Positions 7,613 through 16,168 are shown, counted from the stretch's first letter. The stretch: DNA of 19,191 bases from JAJRWS01 sp039831705 (GCA_039831705.1 JBDOMT010000192.1:1-19191); one strand, 5' to 3'. The notes: a model not told the origin generated them from the letters alone. Translations and numbers: made by a program.

Positions 7613-9543
7613 GGAATTCCTTTTTTATCGAGATATTGTCGCGCTTGATCGACAATCTCCGAAGCCCAAGCTTGCCCTGAATACAAGTTCACGATCGCCT
7701 GGAACATTGGTATTGCCAATCGGGGATGGGACGAATGCAGATCGACCGCGGTCCTTAGGCGTTCGTTTAACGAATCCAACAATTGGACCTGTTGCTCATG
7801 GTCACTTTCCGACAACTTGGCAAGCTGTCTGCTGGCAATGACCAACCAGTGTCGATCCTCCTCACTAATGGAAAGAAGACCTTCCTCAACGTTGGTGTTT
7901 ACTGATTCATTTGACTCAACGATCCCCTCGGATAGGAACAACTCTCCTGAGCCAACCAAATTCTGTGGGTCGTACAAAGCCAGTAGTGACGATAGCATTT
8001 CCATTCCACGCTGTGGATCGGTCATGGCCATGGAAACCGCTATCGCGTAAAGCTGCCCAACTGGGCTCACATGACTGGCACCACCAAATTTTACTTTTCG
8101 CTTCAGCATTCGCTCCATCTTCTGCATTTTAAGTTCTTCTCGATACTTATCCAGCTCCGCGTTTCGATAATCTCGAGCAAACCGTTCATTGAATTCTTGC
8201 AAGGGCTTATCAACAATGCGCAAATTATTGGTCCCCTTTTCCTCAATGACCTCCATAATCTGGGCATACAAAGAGTCAGATGTCGCAGGACGCATAAGCC
8301 ACCAGCCACCCCCAAGGAGCAGACCCAACGCCGCCAGGATCGCTAGCAACTGCATGAGTAATGGCAAAAGATTGCCAGGCTGCTGATTTTTCCGACGGGC
8401 TTCTTCTTGGTCGATCGTAGTAAACCGGTGACCGCCTGCCGAAGACTCCTGAGACCTGGACGAAATCAGGCTGCCTTCTCCAGCTTGGGCCTCTTCCCTC
8501 TCAAAAATACTTGGATCAGCTACGGTAGCCGCATCGAATAATCGGCTCGACACCTTGTCTTCGGTGTCCAGCATCAGAGGATTTTCTTCGCGGTCGAGTG
8601 TAGCTTCGTGAAGCTTGTCCTCAGAGGCCCGATCCTCTTGAATACGATTGGGAGCCCCGGTCACTTCCGTCTTACTCGGGGGTTCCCTGTTGTGGGAATC
8701 GCCTGTTTGTTCCGTGACCGAGCGTGAAAGGGCCTTGGTCATCGCTTCCATATGCCGAGCCAATACCATCACATTGGGAAAACGATGCTCAGGCTCTTTC
8801 GCCAATAATTGCAAGATAAGACGCTCAACTTGTTCGGGCGTATCTGGCGCATACTGACGCACTGGAACCGGCTTGGCAAATCTTTGGAGCTGGAGCATTT
8901 CGGGCAAGGTCTTGGCACGAAATGGAGGTTGCCCCGTGAGTAAGGCATACAAAACACCTCCTAAACTGTACTGATCGCATTGATCGGTCACCACTCGACC
9001 ATCCGCCTGCTCAGGCGACATATAATCCGCAGTGCCAAGTACACCACCAGCCGTCGTAAGTTGGGTGCCACCGAATAGACGGGCAATCCCAAAGTCAGCG
9101 ATTTTTACTCGATCCGCATGATCGAGCAACAAATTGGCCGGTTTGATATCGCGATGCACAACACCATGATCGTGTGCATGCTTTAATGCGCGACAAACTT
9201 GAATTCCAAGATCAAGCGTCTCTTGCCAATCAAATCGTCGACCCGCCGCAATTTCCTCTTCCAGACTAGTGCCATCGACCACCTCCATCGAGTAGAACAA
9301 AACCCCATCCTGCTCTCCGTAACCATAAAGACGCACGATGCCAGCATGTTGTAATTGCTTGAGTGAGTCGATTTCCGATTCAAATCGTTCTCGAAATCCT
9401 TCTGCCATGGCCAAATGAGGGCTCAGCGTTTTGACCGCTACGCGTGCCCCCGAAGAGTTATCCCATGCCTCATAAACCGAGCCCATCCCACCTCGGCCTA
9501 GCTTCTTGCCAATCCGATAAGGCCCAAGCTGCTCTATGTGCAT
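7609..9543 (-). CDS. Transmembrane Hanks-type Ser/Thr protein kinase
   Basis: 644 aa. The kinase domain (about 9-268) has every key element: glycine loop GRGGMGSV (16-23), VAVK lysine K38, helix-C Glu E57, HRDIKPAN (130-137), DFG (150-152), activation segment ending MSPEQ, DQYSLG and the late Arg R254. It should be active. A low-complexity juxtamembrane linker (about 270-388) leads to one TM helix (391-417), then an extracytoplasmic C-terminal part of about 225 residues rich in Glu/Leu helices, with no PASTA, WD40 or TPR repeats that I recognise; this may be the sensor. The same architecture (kinase, linker, TM, unknown sensor) is abundant in planctomycetes. Its stop overlaps the hemL start by ATGA. 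Start ATG 9543 places the glycine loop correctly; no Shine-Dalgarno is visible. Confidence 0.95.
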   Translation of the reverse strand: MHIEQLGPYRIGKKLGRGGMGSVYEAWDNSSGARVAVKTLSPHLAMAEGFRERFESEIDSLKQLQHAGIVRLYGYGEQDGVLFYSMEVVDGTSLEEEIAAGRRFDWQETLDLGIQVCRALKHAHDHGVVHRDIKPANLLLDHADRVKIADFGIARLFGGTQLTTAGGVLGTADYMSPEQADGRVVTDQCDQYSLGGVLYALLTGQPPFRAKTLPEMLQLQRFAKPVPVRQYAPDTPEQVERLILQLLAKEPEHRFPNVMVLARHMEAMTKALSRSVTEQTGDSHNREPPSKTEVTGAPNRIQEDRASEDKLHEATLDREENPLMLDTEDKVSSRLFDAATVADPSIFEREEAQAGEGSLISSRSQESSAGGHRFTTIDQEEARRKNQQPGNLLPLLMQLLAILAALGLLLGGGWWLMRPATSDSLYAQIMEVIEEKGTNNLRIVDKPLQEFNERFARDYRNAELDKYREELKMQKMERMLKRKVKFGGASHVSPVGQLYAIAVSMAMTDPQRGMEMLSSLLALYDPQNLVGSGELFLSEGIVESNESVNTNVEEGLLSISEEDRHWLVIASRQLAKLSESDHEQQVQLLDSLNERLRTAVDLHSSHPRLAIPMFQAIVNLYSGQAWASEIVDQARQYLDKKGIP

Positions 9544-9549
9544 GGTATT

Positions 9550-9568
9550 GTCAGGGGTCAGGGGTCAG
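9550..9568. repeat. Short tandem GTCAGGG repeat next to the kinase start
   Basis: About 2.7 head-to-tail copies of a 7-nt unit (GTCAGGG) lie 6-25 nt upstream of the kinase ATG. On the kinase mRNA they read as C-rich TGACCCC units, in the place where a ribosome-binding site would be. Confidence 0.7.
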
Positions 9569-9593
9569 AGGGCCGGTGGCGGTGCGTTTAAGT

Positions 9594-9619
9594 GGTTCTT
9601 CACTGAATTTAGTGGCTAG
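9594..9619 (+). repeat. 26-bp partial copy of the window-end repeat
   Basis: Matches the start of the right-end repeat (19099-19124) at 24 of 26 bases, the two differences being at 9603 and 9607. The match begins at the same GGTTCTTC edge where the 93-bp inverted repeat begins and ends after GTGGCTAG. This supports GGTTCTTC as a real boundary of a repeat family. Confidence 0.8.
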
Positions 9620-9719
9620 CATGAGGGATTGTATCCATTACGGAGAACCTTTTTCATCATACCAGCAATGGTAGCGGGTGAGAATGAAGCAGTGAGCGTC
9701 TTCCTGTAGAGCAGGTGGT

Positions 9720-9737
9720 TTGGGGGTATCCCCCCAA
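9720..9737. repeat. G-run/C-run hairpin
   Basis: TTGGGGG, then TAT, then CCCCCCAA forms a 7-bp stem with a 3-4 nt loop, followed by a further C-run. It sits in the divergent gap upstream of the putative promoter of the SH3-type gene. It could be a terminator-like or G-rich structural element. No role can be shown. Confidence 0.5.
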
Positions 9738-9801
9738 CCCCCCCAGGTATTCCACGAAGCATCATCGATCATGAAACTCAAATCCTGTCAGTACTCCGGG
9801 G

Positions 9802-9830
9802 TTGAGTCACTTTTACCAATTCCGTATAAG
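9802..9830 (+). promoter_or_regulatory. Candidate sigma70-type promoter for the SH3-type gene
   Basis: TTGAGT (9802-9807) and TATAAG (9825-9830) are separated by exactly 17 nt. Transcription would start near 9837, giving a leader of about 60 nt to the ATG at 9899. Confidence 0.5.
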
Positions 9831-9898
9831 TCGACGTTTGCGAATAGATATCTTGACTGCTGTCACCGTAGGTACGTCGTGCCTTGGGAGAAACTGCA

Positions 9899-11614
9899 AT
9901 GACTCCAACCTCGTTGTCACCAATTCACCAACCTATTCAGACCCTCTGGATTTGTAGTATCTGGATAGGCACCTGGTCGCTCCCCATCGCAACTGCCCAA
10001 TCGGAGCTCACTTTTCCCTATGTTGCCTATGTGAATGCCTCGAGTGCAAATATTCATAGCGGTCCAGGCAAGCGTCACTATCCAACTGCCACTCTGCCTG
10101 TAGGATTTGCCGTTCATGTATATCGGCACGATACACCACAACAAAGACTTGATCGAGAGTCACCACGCACCGAAAACACGTGGTGCGCCATCCGACCTCC
10201 CGATGGGAGCATCAGTTGGATTGACAGTCAGCAAGTTCGCAAACGGCCCGATGGCACAGCAGAAATACTTGGGAATCAGACCTTGGTTCGTGTCGGGAGT
10301 CAGCTCTCAGCCAAACAAGATGCGGTACAAGTCGCCCTGTCACATGGCGAACTGGTCAAGCTAACGACCAGCGGCGTTGCATCCAGTGAGCGTTGGTTGG
10401 CAATCGAACCACCGGCTGGTGAGTTTCGATGGATCCTTGCAAGTCAGCTATCCCGGCAACCTCTCCAGGGGACTCAAAGTAAGCAAAGAAACGTGTCGCA
10501 AGGACAATCTCTGTGGAAATCACAGCATGAGGCGCGCGCGGCCAGGCAAGCCAGACAAGAGACACACTCATCGGCAATCAGCGACCGACCGTCAGTGGCT
10601 CCCTCTTCAAGTCAGCCACGTACGCACATGGCCCACGACCCCAGGACAGCCAAGGACGATTCGATCCATATCATTACCGGCTCTCCTGCCGATCACCTGT
10701 CGGTCCAATCCCAGCAACCTCTATCCTCGTCGGACACCACCTCTCCCCCAGTCTCGCCTTCGGCGAATTTCATGGACTCTGCCACGAGAGAGATGCAAAG
10801 TTCTTCTCCACCTCGAGTCCATTTTGGCGGCCTGACCACCCAGCCAACCAACCTATCAGGTCCATTCTCTGGCCAGAAAGCAACAAGTCAGAACCCCGGT
10901 GATCCGCTGATGACCAACGCATCCGAAATCACCCCTTCGGCGCAGAATCACTTGGACCGACTGAGTGAACTGCAAGTGCGTCTATCACTGATGGTTGTCC
11001 AAGATCCCAAACAGTGGCAATTCGAACAGCTACGCCAAGAGGCCAACACCCTGGTCGCGCAATCTGATTCATCCATATTTCGTGACAAGACCCGTGATTT
11101 TTTGGATCAGATTACCTTATTCGAGCGCGTACGTTCACGTCGAATCGAACCTGCCGTCTTGCCAACAAGAGTCAATCCATCAACAACGTTATTGGCCGGC
11201 CTGGACCAATCTCTCGAGCAAGAGGCCTCCAATCGATCCACCCACAACTTGTCTGCTCTGCAGCCACAACGTCAACAGAACATGCGACAAAGGGCTAAAT
11301 CTGATTTGGATGCCCGACGAATCGGTAACGACTCCACGGAGGATCAAATCGCAGCACGCAATGAAACCTCAGATACTGTGCGCTACGATGCTGTTGGACT
11401 ACTCAAACCGGTAGTTTCTCGCCGTGACCACTCTCCCCGCTATGCATTAGTAGACGATAATGGAAAGGTGGTCTCTTTTGTTACTCCGGCTACCGATGTC
11501 AATCTACAGCCTTACATTGGCCGCCGCATCGGCGTGAACGGCACCCGCGGTTTCATGCCCGAGTACCGACGAGCTCACGTTATGGCCAGCCGGATCACAC
11601 CAATCATAAGGTAG
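9899..11614 (+). CDS. Secreted SH3-like domain protein with planctomycete-type C-terminal domain
   Basis: 571 aa from ATG 9899, preceded by GGGAG at a spacing of 8. An in-frame TTG at 9884 lies before that site and is less likely. Residues 1-34 form a signal peptide, with likely cleavage after ATAQ. Two bacterial SH3-like segments follow: YVNASSANIHSGPG (44-57) through WIDS (about 110), and a second at about 128-183 ending in WILASQL. Such domains usually bind cell-wall or other extracellular ligands. A long Ser/Pro/Gln-rich disordered region comes next, then a short helical stretch (about 345-400). The last roughly 75 residues (496-571) form a compact beta module: YDAVGLLKPV, YALVDDNGKVVSFV, NLQPYIGRRIGVNGTRG. 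I recall this module at the end of other planctomycete exported proteins. Function unknown. It is convergent with the next gene through a hairpin. Confidence 0.85.
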   Translation: MTPTSLSPIHQPIQTLWICSIWIGTWSLPIATAQSELTFPYVAYVNASSANIHSGPGKRHYPTATLPVGFAVHVYRHDTPQQRLDRESPRTENTWCAIRPPDGSISWIDSQQVRKRPDGTAEILGNQTLVRVGSQLSAKQDAVQVALSHGELVKLTTSGVASSERWLAIEPPAGEFRWILASQLSRQPLQGTQSKQRNVSQGQSLWKSQHEARAARQARQETHSSAISDRPSVAPSSSQPRTHMAHDPRTAKDDSIHIITGSPADHLSVQSQQPLSSSDTTSPPVSPSANFMDSATREMQSSSPPRVHFGGLTTQPTNLSGPFSGQKATSQNPGDPLMTNASEITPSAQNHLDRLSELQVRLSLMVVQDPKQWQFEQLRQEANTLVAQSDSSIFRDKTRDFLDQITLFERVRSRRIEPAVLPTRVNPSTTLLAGLDQSLEQEASNRSTHNLSALQPQRQQNMRQRAKSDLDARRIGNDSTEDQIAARNETSDTVRYDAVGLLKPVVSRRDHSPRYALVDDNGKVVSFVTPATDVNLQPYIGRRIGVNGTRGFMPEYRRAHVMASRITPIIR

Positions 11615-11656
11615 TTGTGAGGCGCGAGTTATAACTAACAAGTCGCGCCTCGTAAC
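11614..11656. terminator. Hairpin between convergent genes, likely bidirectional terminator
   Basis: Arms 11614-11627 and 11643-11656 pair over 14 positions with two mismatches, including a perfect GAGGCGCGA/TCGCGCCTC core. The 15-nt loop contains the palindrome AGTTATAACT. It overlaps the last base of the SH3-type gene stop and ends 6 nt from the HEAT-like gene stop. There is no clear T-run, so termination is inferred from position and stem strength. Confidence 0.6.
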
Positions 11657-11662
11657 TAGCGC

Positions 11663-13180
11663 CTAGCGCCTACTTATTATTTGCGTGGCTAATTCCACGA
11701 CTCTGGGGTCTGTGTCTTTCAGCAATCGCTGCCGTGCTAGGGACTCGATTTGGGGATCCCCGGTGGTGGCCATCATGGCGAGCGCCTGCAGGCGGATATC
11801 CGCATCTTTATCTTCAAGCAGCCAACGCAACCAACGTCTGGCGTGTCTGGCAGGCAGTAGAGAAAGTTGTTGTAGAATTTCGAGTCGCTCCGTAGATTGA
11901 GTAGATTCCAGCTTAGTTGCCAAGGCCAACTCAATATCCCAAAGACCACGATTACGAGCTACGTTGCGTATTAACGCAGCTTCGAAATCGTGTGTGTCTC
12001 CCAGTAACACCATGAACTCTCGTAACGGCATGGCTTGAAGTTGCTGCCGACGCACAGCCATCTCAGTTGGAGTAGGGACATCGAAGACTTGTTCTAGTGA
12101 TCTGTGTGATAGGGAATTCACACGTGCAGAAGCCTCCGGAGCAAGAGGGCCATTCGTTGTGGCTTTCGTTGTGGCTTTCGACTGGAATGGCATGGCAGGA
12201 GCAACTTCCGGATTACGTTGTCTGAGTGGATTGCCCGTCTTTTCGGACAGATTCGCCAGTTCAGACGGCACCGTCAGTTGTCGAACAGGGTTATCAGGCT
12301 GGGAAAATTCACCTTGTTCCTGCGGTCTGGAAATCTGGCCACGTTCACGTGGGATATCCACTGCGGATAGAACCGACGCCCTCGATTGCGGCTCACGATT
12401 TCGTTGAATTGGAATCTCTGTGGGGCCGAGACTTGAAGCTTGGGCAGACCAAGAGGGATGCCGCTGCACCTGAGACCCAAGCTGCTCAAGATTTGCCATC
12501 AAGGTTGTCGCCAGTGAATTCCACTGCAGCGATGGCCGAATACGTATCAGCAGACGCTGAACCTTTGCGACTGTTTGCTCGAATCCGCTCGCATCGTGAA
12601 CTACCAGAGCCTTGCGTGGCACCGCAGTTATCACGGCTTGACAGTCCGTCATTACTTGCAAGCTCTGCACAGGGGATACTCGATCCGTATGCAGTAAAAT
12701 TCGCATACATACCCGTTCCGCCCAATGCTGGCCGGTAACATCCATCGATTCTACGTATTGCGCCAAGGCCCCTGCTAGTCGGCTCATTCGGGAACTCAAA
12801 AATGTGGAGTAACGTTCAGCTACTTTCTCTTTCGATGGAGTGCCAGGTTGATTCATTCTTGACTGAGACAACCAAATGGTCAGTTGCTGGTCCACCTCAT
12901 TTCGAGCAATAACCGCCGGGACAGAGCGGGTCGAAGCGCTAATGGCTACCAGGCTCTCGATTGCGGGCAACCCCAGACGAGCCAGTTGCCGAATCGGATT
13001 TTCCACCTGATGGTCAGGGGTTTGACCCACTCGCAACGCTAGTTGATGAATAAACCGGACACGAATGTATTGGTTCAGAATGGGCAACGCACTGAAAGTT
13101 AAAACTAACAGACCAGCCACCACCAACAGATCTCGGCGAAATCGCAGACCGGCTATCCGCTTACTCCCAAGTTTTTTCAT
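11663..13180 (-). CDS. Membrane-anchored HEAT-like repeat protein, function unknown
   Basis: 505 aa. A basic N-terminus (residues 1-16) and a single TM helix (17-38, LLVVAGLLVLTFSALPIL) suggest an anchored protein with its bulk outside the cytoplasm. Residues about 60-235 are predominantly helical. Residues about 240-365 are a low-complexity Gln/Ser/Pro/Arg linker. The C-terminal 130 residues hold at least two HEAT-type helical hairpins, with the pattern LLEDKDADIRLQALAMMA followed by LLKDTDPRVVELATQII. HEAT repeats usually act as protein-binding scaffolds; no catalytic motif is seen. It faces the SH3-type gene tail-to-tail. The start codon is only about 20 nt from a MITE-like palindrome, so that element probably forms or borders its promoter or leader. 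Start ATG 13180 has no Shine-Dalgarno. Confidence 0.78.
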   Translation of the reverse strand: MKKLGSKRIAGLRFRRDLLVVAGLLVLTFSALPILNQYIRVRFIHQLALRVGQTPDHQVENPIRQLARLGLPAIESLVAISASTRSVPAVIARNEVDQQLTIWLSQSRMNQPGTPSKEKVAERYSTFLSSRMSRLAGALAQYVESMDVTGQHWAERVCMRILLHTDRVSPVQSLQVMTDCQAVITAVPRKALVVHDASGFEQTVAKVQRLLIRIRPSLQWNSLATTLMANLEQLGSQVQRHPSWSAQASSLGPTEIPIQRNREPQSRASVLSAVDIPRERGQISRPQEQGEFSQPDNPVRQLTVPSELANLSEKTGNPLRQRNPEVAPAMPFQSKATTKATTNGPLAPEASARVNSLSHRSLEQVFDVPTPTEMAVRRQQLQAMPLREFMVLLGDTHDFEAALIRNVARNRGLWDIELALATKLESTQSTERLEILQQLSLLPARHARRWLRWLLEDKDADIRLQALAMMATTGDPQIESLARQRLLKDTDPRVVELATQIISRR

Positions 13181-13558
13181 GCTAGCACCAATATTTCATA
13201 ACCCGGATATTTCATCTACTTCGTCGCGAGAGTCCGAAGTGTACTGTGGCTACAAGGCAAACGGTGATTTGGGTGCGGAACGTATAGCCTATACATGGGT
13301 ACACCCAAATGATCGTTTAACGCAGTAGACATAGTGCTATTCGGACTCGTAGCAGAATGTTTATGAAATATTCGGGCAAAATAAAACCGCGTGCAGATTG
13401 TCTCCATTTAGGAGATACGACGCAAGATCGAGAAGGGAGTGATCGATCGATGGCGAATTTCCTACGGTCCCTACACCTTGAGTGCCGAAACATTCCTCAG
13501 GACCCTTACGGTTTGCCATAAACCGTCGTGTGGGTACATACTTATGGGGGGGGAATGC
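13181..13558. other. Divergent intergenic region carrying the second MITE-like element
   Basis: 378 nt with no convincing gene. It holds the palindrome at 13201-13377 and a small perfect hairpin, ACGGTTT-GCCAT-AAACCGT (13508-13526), just before the next gene. The left edge also shows a local duplication of ATATTTCAT (13191-13199 and 13208-13216) around the element end. Reading upstream in frame from 13559 to 13439 gives no recognisable protein. Confidence 0.6.
13201..13377. mobile_element. MITE-like long imperfect palindrome, copy 2
   Basis: It begins CCCGGATATTTCAT and ends with the inverted form ATGAAATATTCGGG. The arms pair on and off to the centre: GAGTCCGAA near the outside, and ATTTGGGTG against CACCCAAAT close to the middle. 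Outer sequence (CCCGGATATTTCAT and TCGTCGCGAG) and internal blocks are shared with the 5158-5337 element, although overall identity is moderate, so these are two diverged members of one family. No transposase frame. The flanking bases show no clean target duplication. Confidence 0.75.
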
Positions 13559-14518
13559 ATGCATCGAAGTAAGCGGTACAGATTGAGTTGGTTATTCATT
13601 TTGCAAAGCTTGGTGAAAATTCATCTGGCTGTCGCAGCGTTTATTGGGACCACCTTGCTGCTGTCAGACGGAGTTCACGGCTATGAGTCTCACCGGTCCA
13701 CGACTTCAAAATCAGCACGTCAAGAAGCGTTGCGCGCCATACCATTAGAAAATCTTCCCAAGCAGTATCGCCAACAAGTACAGACAGTGCTGAAACAGGC
13801 CACACTCTATCGAAGACTACCGACCTGCGTGGTCGACTGCCACCCTGACATGTTTACCTACATGGCTCGAAATCCCGAAGTCATGGTTGCTATCTGGCGT
13901 GAATTAGGAGTCAGCCAGGTCCAACTGCAACGAATAGGTCCGAATACATTCCATTTAAAAGATCGTGCTGGCACGACCGGTAAACTTGTACTCTTGGAGG
14001 AGCAGTGTGAAGCCGGTGCACAAAACCGCGTGATCATGCTGGCGGAAGGCTCCTACGAAAGCCCCCCCTTGTCACACCCCGTAAAAGCTCAATGTGTATT
14101 TCTGCTTCGCTCGGGCTCCATCAAAGAAACCAATGGCCGTCGTTTCGTGGCCGCCAGGCTCGATTCGTTCATCCGCATTGAAGGAGCAAGTTTACAGTGG
14201 TTCGCCAAAGTCCTTCATCCGTGGGTGGGGACGACAGCGGATCGTAATTTCAGTGATACTCTCACCTTCGTCGGCAATCTGTCGAAAACTGCCGAAGTGC
14301 GCCCGCAAGCCATTGGTAAACTGGCCGGCAAACTTTCTGAAGTTTCACGTACGCGCCAAAAACAGTTAGTAAAACTTGCCTACCAATGCGAAGACGATTT
14401 ACATCGGTGGAAAATTGTCCACAAAAGCCAAGATAAATTGCACCGTGCCCGCCTGGCCCGTTTCGCAGAAACGGGAGGAAACGTAAACGCCGATGAGGCT
14501 GGAGTGCTTAAGCGATGA
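13559..14518 (+). CDS. Exported hypothetical protein of planctomycete type
   Basis: 319 aa from ATG 13559, which follows a G-run ending in GGGGAA at a spacing of about 4 that may serve as ribosome-binding site. The in-frame ATG at 13544 is an alternative five codons upstream. Residues 1-41 have a basic start and a hydrophobic stretch (LAVAAFIGTTLLLSDGVHG) consistent with a signal peptide. The mature part begins with helical sequence around LPKQYRQQVQTVLKQATLYRRLPT. It continues with a Cys-containing motif CVVDCHPDMFTYMARNPEVMVAIWRELGVSQVQL and a beta-rich segment. It ends with Lys/Arg-rich helices, giving a basic tail. I recall similar exported proteins (DMF..ARNPEV) in other planctomycetes but know of no function, and no catalytic motif is visible. 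Confidence 0.78.
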   Translation: MHRSKRYRLSWLFILQSLVKIHLAVAAFIGTTLLLSDGVHGYESHRSTTSKSARQEALRAIPLENLPKQYRQQVQTVLKQATLYRRLPTCVVDCHPDMFTYMARNPEVMVAIWRELGVSQVQLQRIGPNTFHLKDRAGTTGKLVLLEEQCEAGAQNRVIMLAEGSYESPPLSHPVKAQCVFLLRSGSIKETNGRRFVAARLDSFIRIEGASLQWFAKVLHPWVGTTADRNFSDTLTFVGNLSKTAEVRPQAIGKLAGKLSEVSRTRQKQLVKLAYQCEDDLHRWKIVHKSQDKLHRARLARFAETGGNVNADEAGVLKR

Positions 14519-14560
14519 GGAATTTGCGTCGGTCTACGGAGAGCAAAGGAGGGACTGGTT

Positions 14561-14596
14561 AAACTCTGCGTACCTCAGCGTTCTCTGCGCCTCTGC
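14561..14596 (+). repeat. CTCTGCG-type periodic dispersed repeat
   Basis: Four successive units near CTCTGCGTA, CCTCAGCGT, TCTCTGCGC and CTCTGC with a period of about 9 nt. This closely matches a CTCTGCGTCCTCTGCGCC-type dispersed repeat that I recall from planctomycetes and several other phyla. It lies between the exported hypothetical gene and the glycerate kinase gene. The remaining intergenic sequence (14519-14782) shows nothing else I can name. Confidence 0.65.
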
Positions 14597-14782
14597 ATTG
14601 ATTAGATGGCATCGAATTGAAATTCCGGCAAATAATGCCACTAATGTCTATCCTTCAGCAAGTCTATTCGTCCTATCTCTATCTTGTAAAAATCAACTGA
14701 GTTGCTAGCTTGAAAGGGCTCGACTCGCGCCCACGGCTAAATGCTTTCGCCACTTCATAGCTGTTCCACCCATAGGTACTCC

Positions 14783-16168
14783 ATGCAGCGTTCTGCGGAC
14801 ATGCTTCTGGAAGATGCCTTAGCTATCTGGCAAGCGGGTGTGGATGCGGTTCTGCCCGATCGACTTATTCGGGAATATGTTCATGTGGACCCGTTGAGCG
14901 CAACGGGTGGATCTGCGTTGTGGATCGATGATCTGGAGATTCCCTTGGCAGGCGTCGACCGCATTGCCGTAGTTGGTGCGGGTAAAGCAGGCGCGGGCAT
15001 GGTGGTTGCCCTGGAGCAGGTTCTGGGTGAGACCCTTTTGCATGAAAAAGGAGTCCACGGTTGGGTCAACGTCCCTGCGGATTGCCTCAGAGAAACTTCA
15101 TCGATCAGACTCCATGCGGCCAGACCGGCAGGAGTGAATGAACCAACCGTTGCAGGAGTCATGGGAACGCAGCAGATGCTCAAGCTGGTAAGAGACCTGG
15201 GCCCTGACGATCTTTGTATCGTCCTGCTTTCTGGGGGAGGTTCCGCCCTCATGCCCGCGCCAGTCGATGGCATATCACTCCAGGATAAAGTGACCATCAC
15301 TCGACAACTTGCTGCTGCTGGTGCCACCATCGAACAACTCAATGCGGTCCGCCGAGAATTAAGTCAGGTCAAAGGAGGCGGTTTGGCCGCTGCTTGTCAG
15401 GCGGGCCAAATGGTCACACTGGTGTTGTCCGATGTACCAGGTGACCATCTGGAAACAATCGCTTCCGGCCCCACCGTAGACTGCGAACCCAATCCGCAAC
15501 ACGCAGTAGAAGTGTTAGAAAAGCTAAAGCTGACAAACTCTTCCGCCACTCAGACAATCCTCCAAGTACTGCGGCAACAGATTCAAAACCCATCGCAGCG
15601 AACCGCAATGGCGGCCACGGCATCCCATAGGATTCTTGGCAACAACGCCACCGCAGTCGATGCGGCTGGTATCGAAGCGGAGCGGCGCGGCTACCGCCAT
15701 GCAATGACTTGTGCATCAGAAACTGAGGGCCCGGCGGAAGAGGTGGCCACCAAACTGGTCCATATGGCCCGGATCATGCGTCAGCAAACGGCGTGCACGG
15801 CAGAACCTAATTGCCTCATTTCTGGAGGTGAGCCAACGGTACACCTGGTGGACCAGCAGCAACGCGGCATCGGCGGAAGAAACCAGCAACTGGTACTCGC
15901 CGGTCTGACCCAACTGGACGATTGGAGGGATTTGGTCCTCCTTTCAGGCGGCACCGACGGCGAAGATGGTCCCACAAACGCAGCTGGCGCGTGGGTGAAC
16001 CAGACTTTGGCCGAACGCGCCCAGGCCAGCAACATGGACCCTCAAGATTATCTCCGTCGCAACGACGCCTATTCATTCTTCCAGCCGCTCGAGGGTCTTC
16101 TCAAAACGGGCCCAACGCACACCAACGTCTGCGATTTGCGAGTGATCACTGTATCGGTACCCTCATGA
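14783..16168 (+). CDS. Glycerate 2-kinase (DUF4147/MOFRL family)
   Basis: Phosphorylates D-glycerate to 2-phosphoglycerate with ATP, feeding C2/C3 acids such as glycolate, tartronate or serine-derived glycerate into glycolysis. 461 aa from ATG 14783. An in-frame ATG at 14741 would add 14 unconserved residues. The N-terminal DUF4147 domain has VVGAGKAGAGM (63-73, K68), LSGGGSALMPAP (149-160), NAVRRELSQVKGGGLA (187-202) and SDVPGD (216-221). The C-terminal MOFRL domain has ISGGEPTV (346-353), GGRNQQL (364-370) and SGGTDGEDGPT (388-398). All blocks expected for a working enzyme are present. No Shine-Dalgarno is evident. It stands alone on plus; no glyoxylate or tartronate genes are adjacent. It is named gckA, garK2 or ttuD in different organisms, so no symbol is given. 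Confidence 0.94.
   Translation: MQRSADMLLEDALAIWQAGVDAVLPDRLIREYVHVDPLSATGGSALWIDDLEIPLAGVDRIAVVGAGKAGAGMVVALEQVLGETLLHEKGVHGWVNVPADCLRETSSIRLHAARPAGVNEPTVAGVMGTQQMLKLVRDLGPDDLCIVLLSGGGSALMPAPVDGISLQDKVTITRQLAAAGATIEQLNAVRRELSQVKGGGLAAACQAGQMVTLVLSDVPGDHLETIASGPTVDCEPNPQHAVEVLEKLKLTNSSATQTILQVLRQQIQNPSQRTAMAATASHRILGNNATAVDAAGIEAERRGYRHAMTCASETEGPAEEVATKLVHMARIMRQQTACTAEPNCLISGGEPTVHLVDQQQRGIGGRNQQLVLAGLTQLDDWRDLVLLSGGTDGEDGPTNAAGAWVNQTLAERAQASNMDPQDYLRRNDAYSFFQPLEGLLKTGPTHTNVCDLRVITVSVPS

Larger units (their letters stand above)
9544..9898. other. Divergent intergenic region between kinase and SH3-type gene
   Basis: 355 nt with no convincing gene. From the kinase side it holds a 7-nt tandem (GGGTCAG type, 9550-9568), a 26-bp fragment of the window-end repeat (9594-9619), a G-run/C-run hairpin (9720-9737), and a sigma70-like promoter facing the SH3-type gene (9802-9830). 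Confidence 0.7.

Noticed and set aside
12226..12738. Plus-strand open frame of 170 codons opposite the HEAT-like gene
   Set aside because: The HEAT-like frame is longer and has an ordered TM helix and repeats; the opposite frame shows nothing recognisable.
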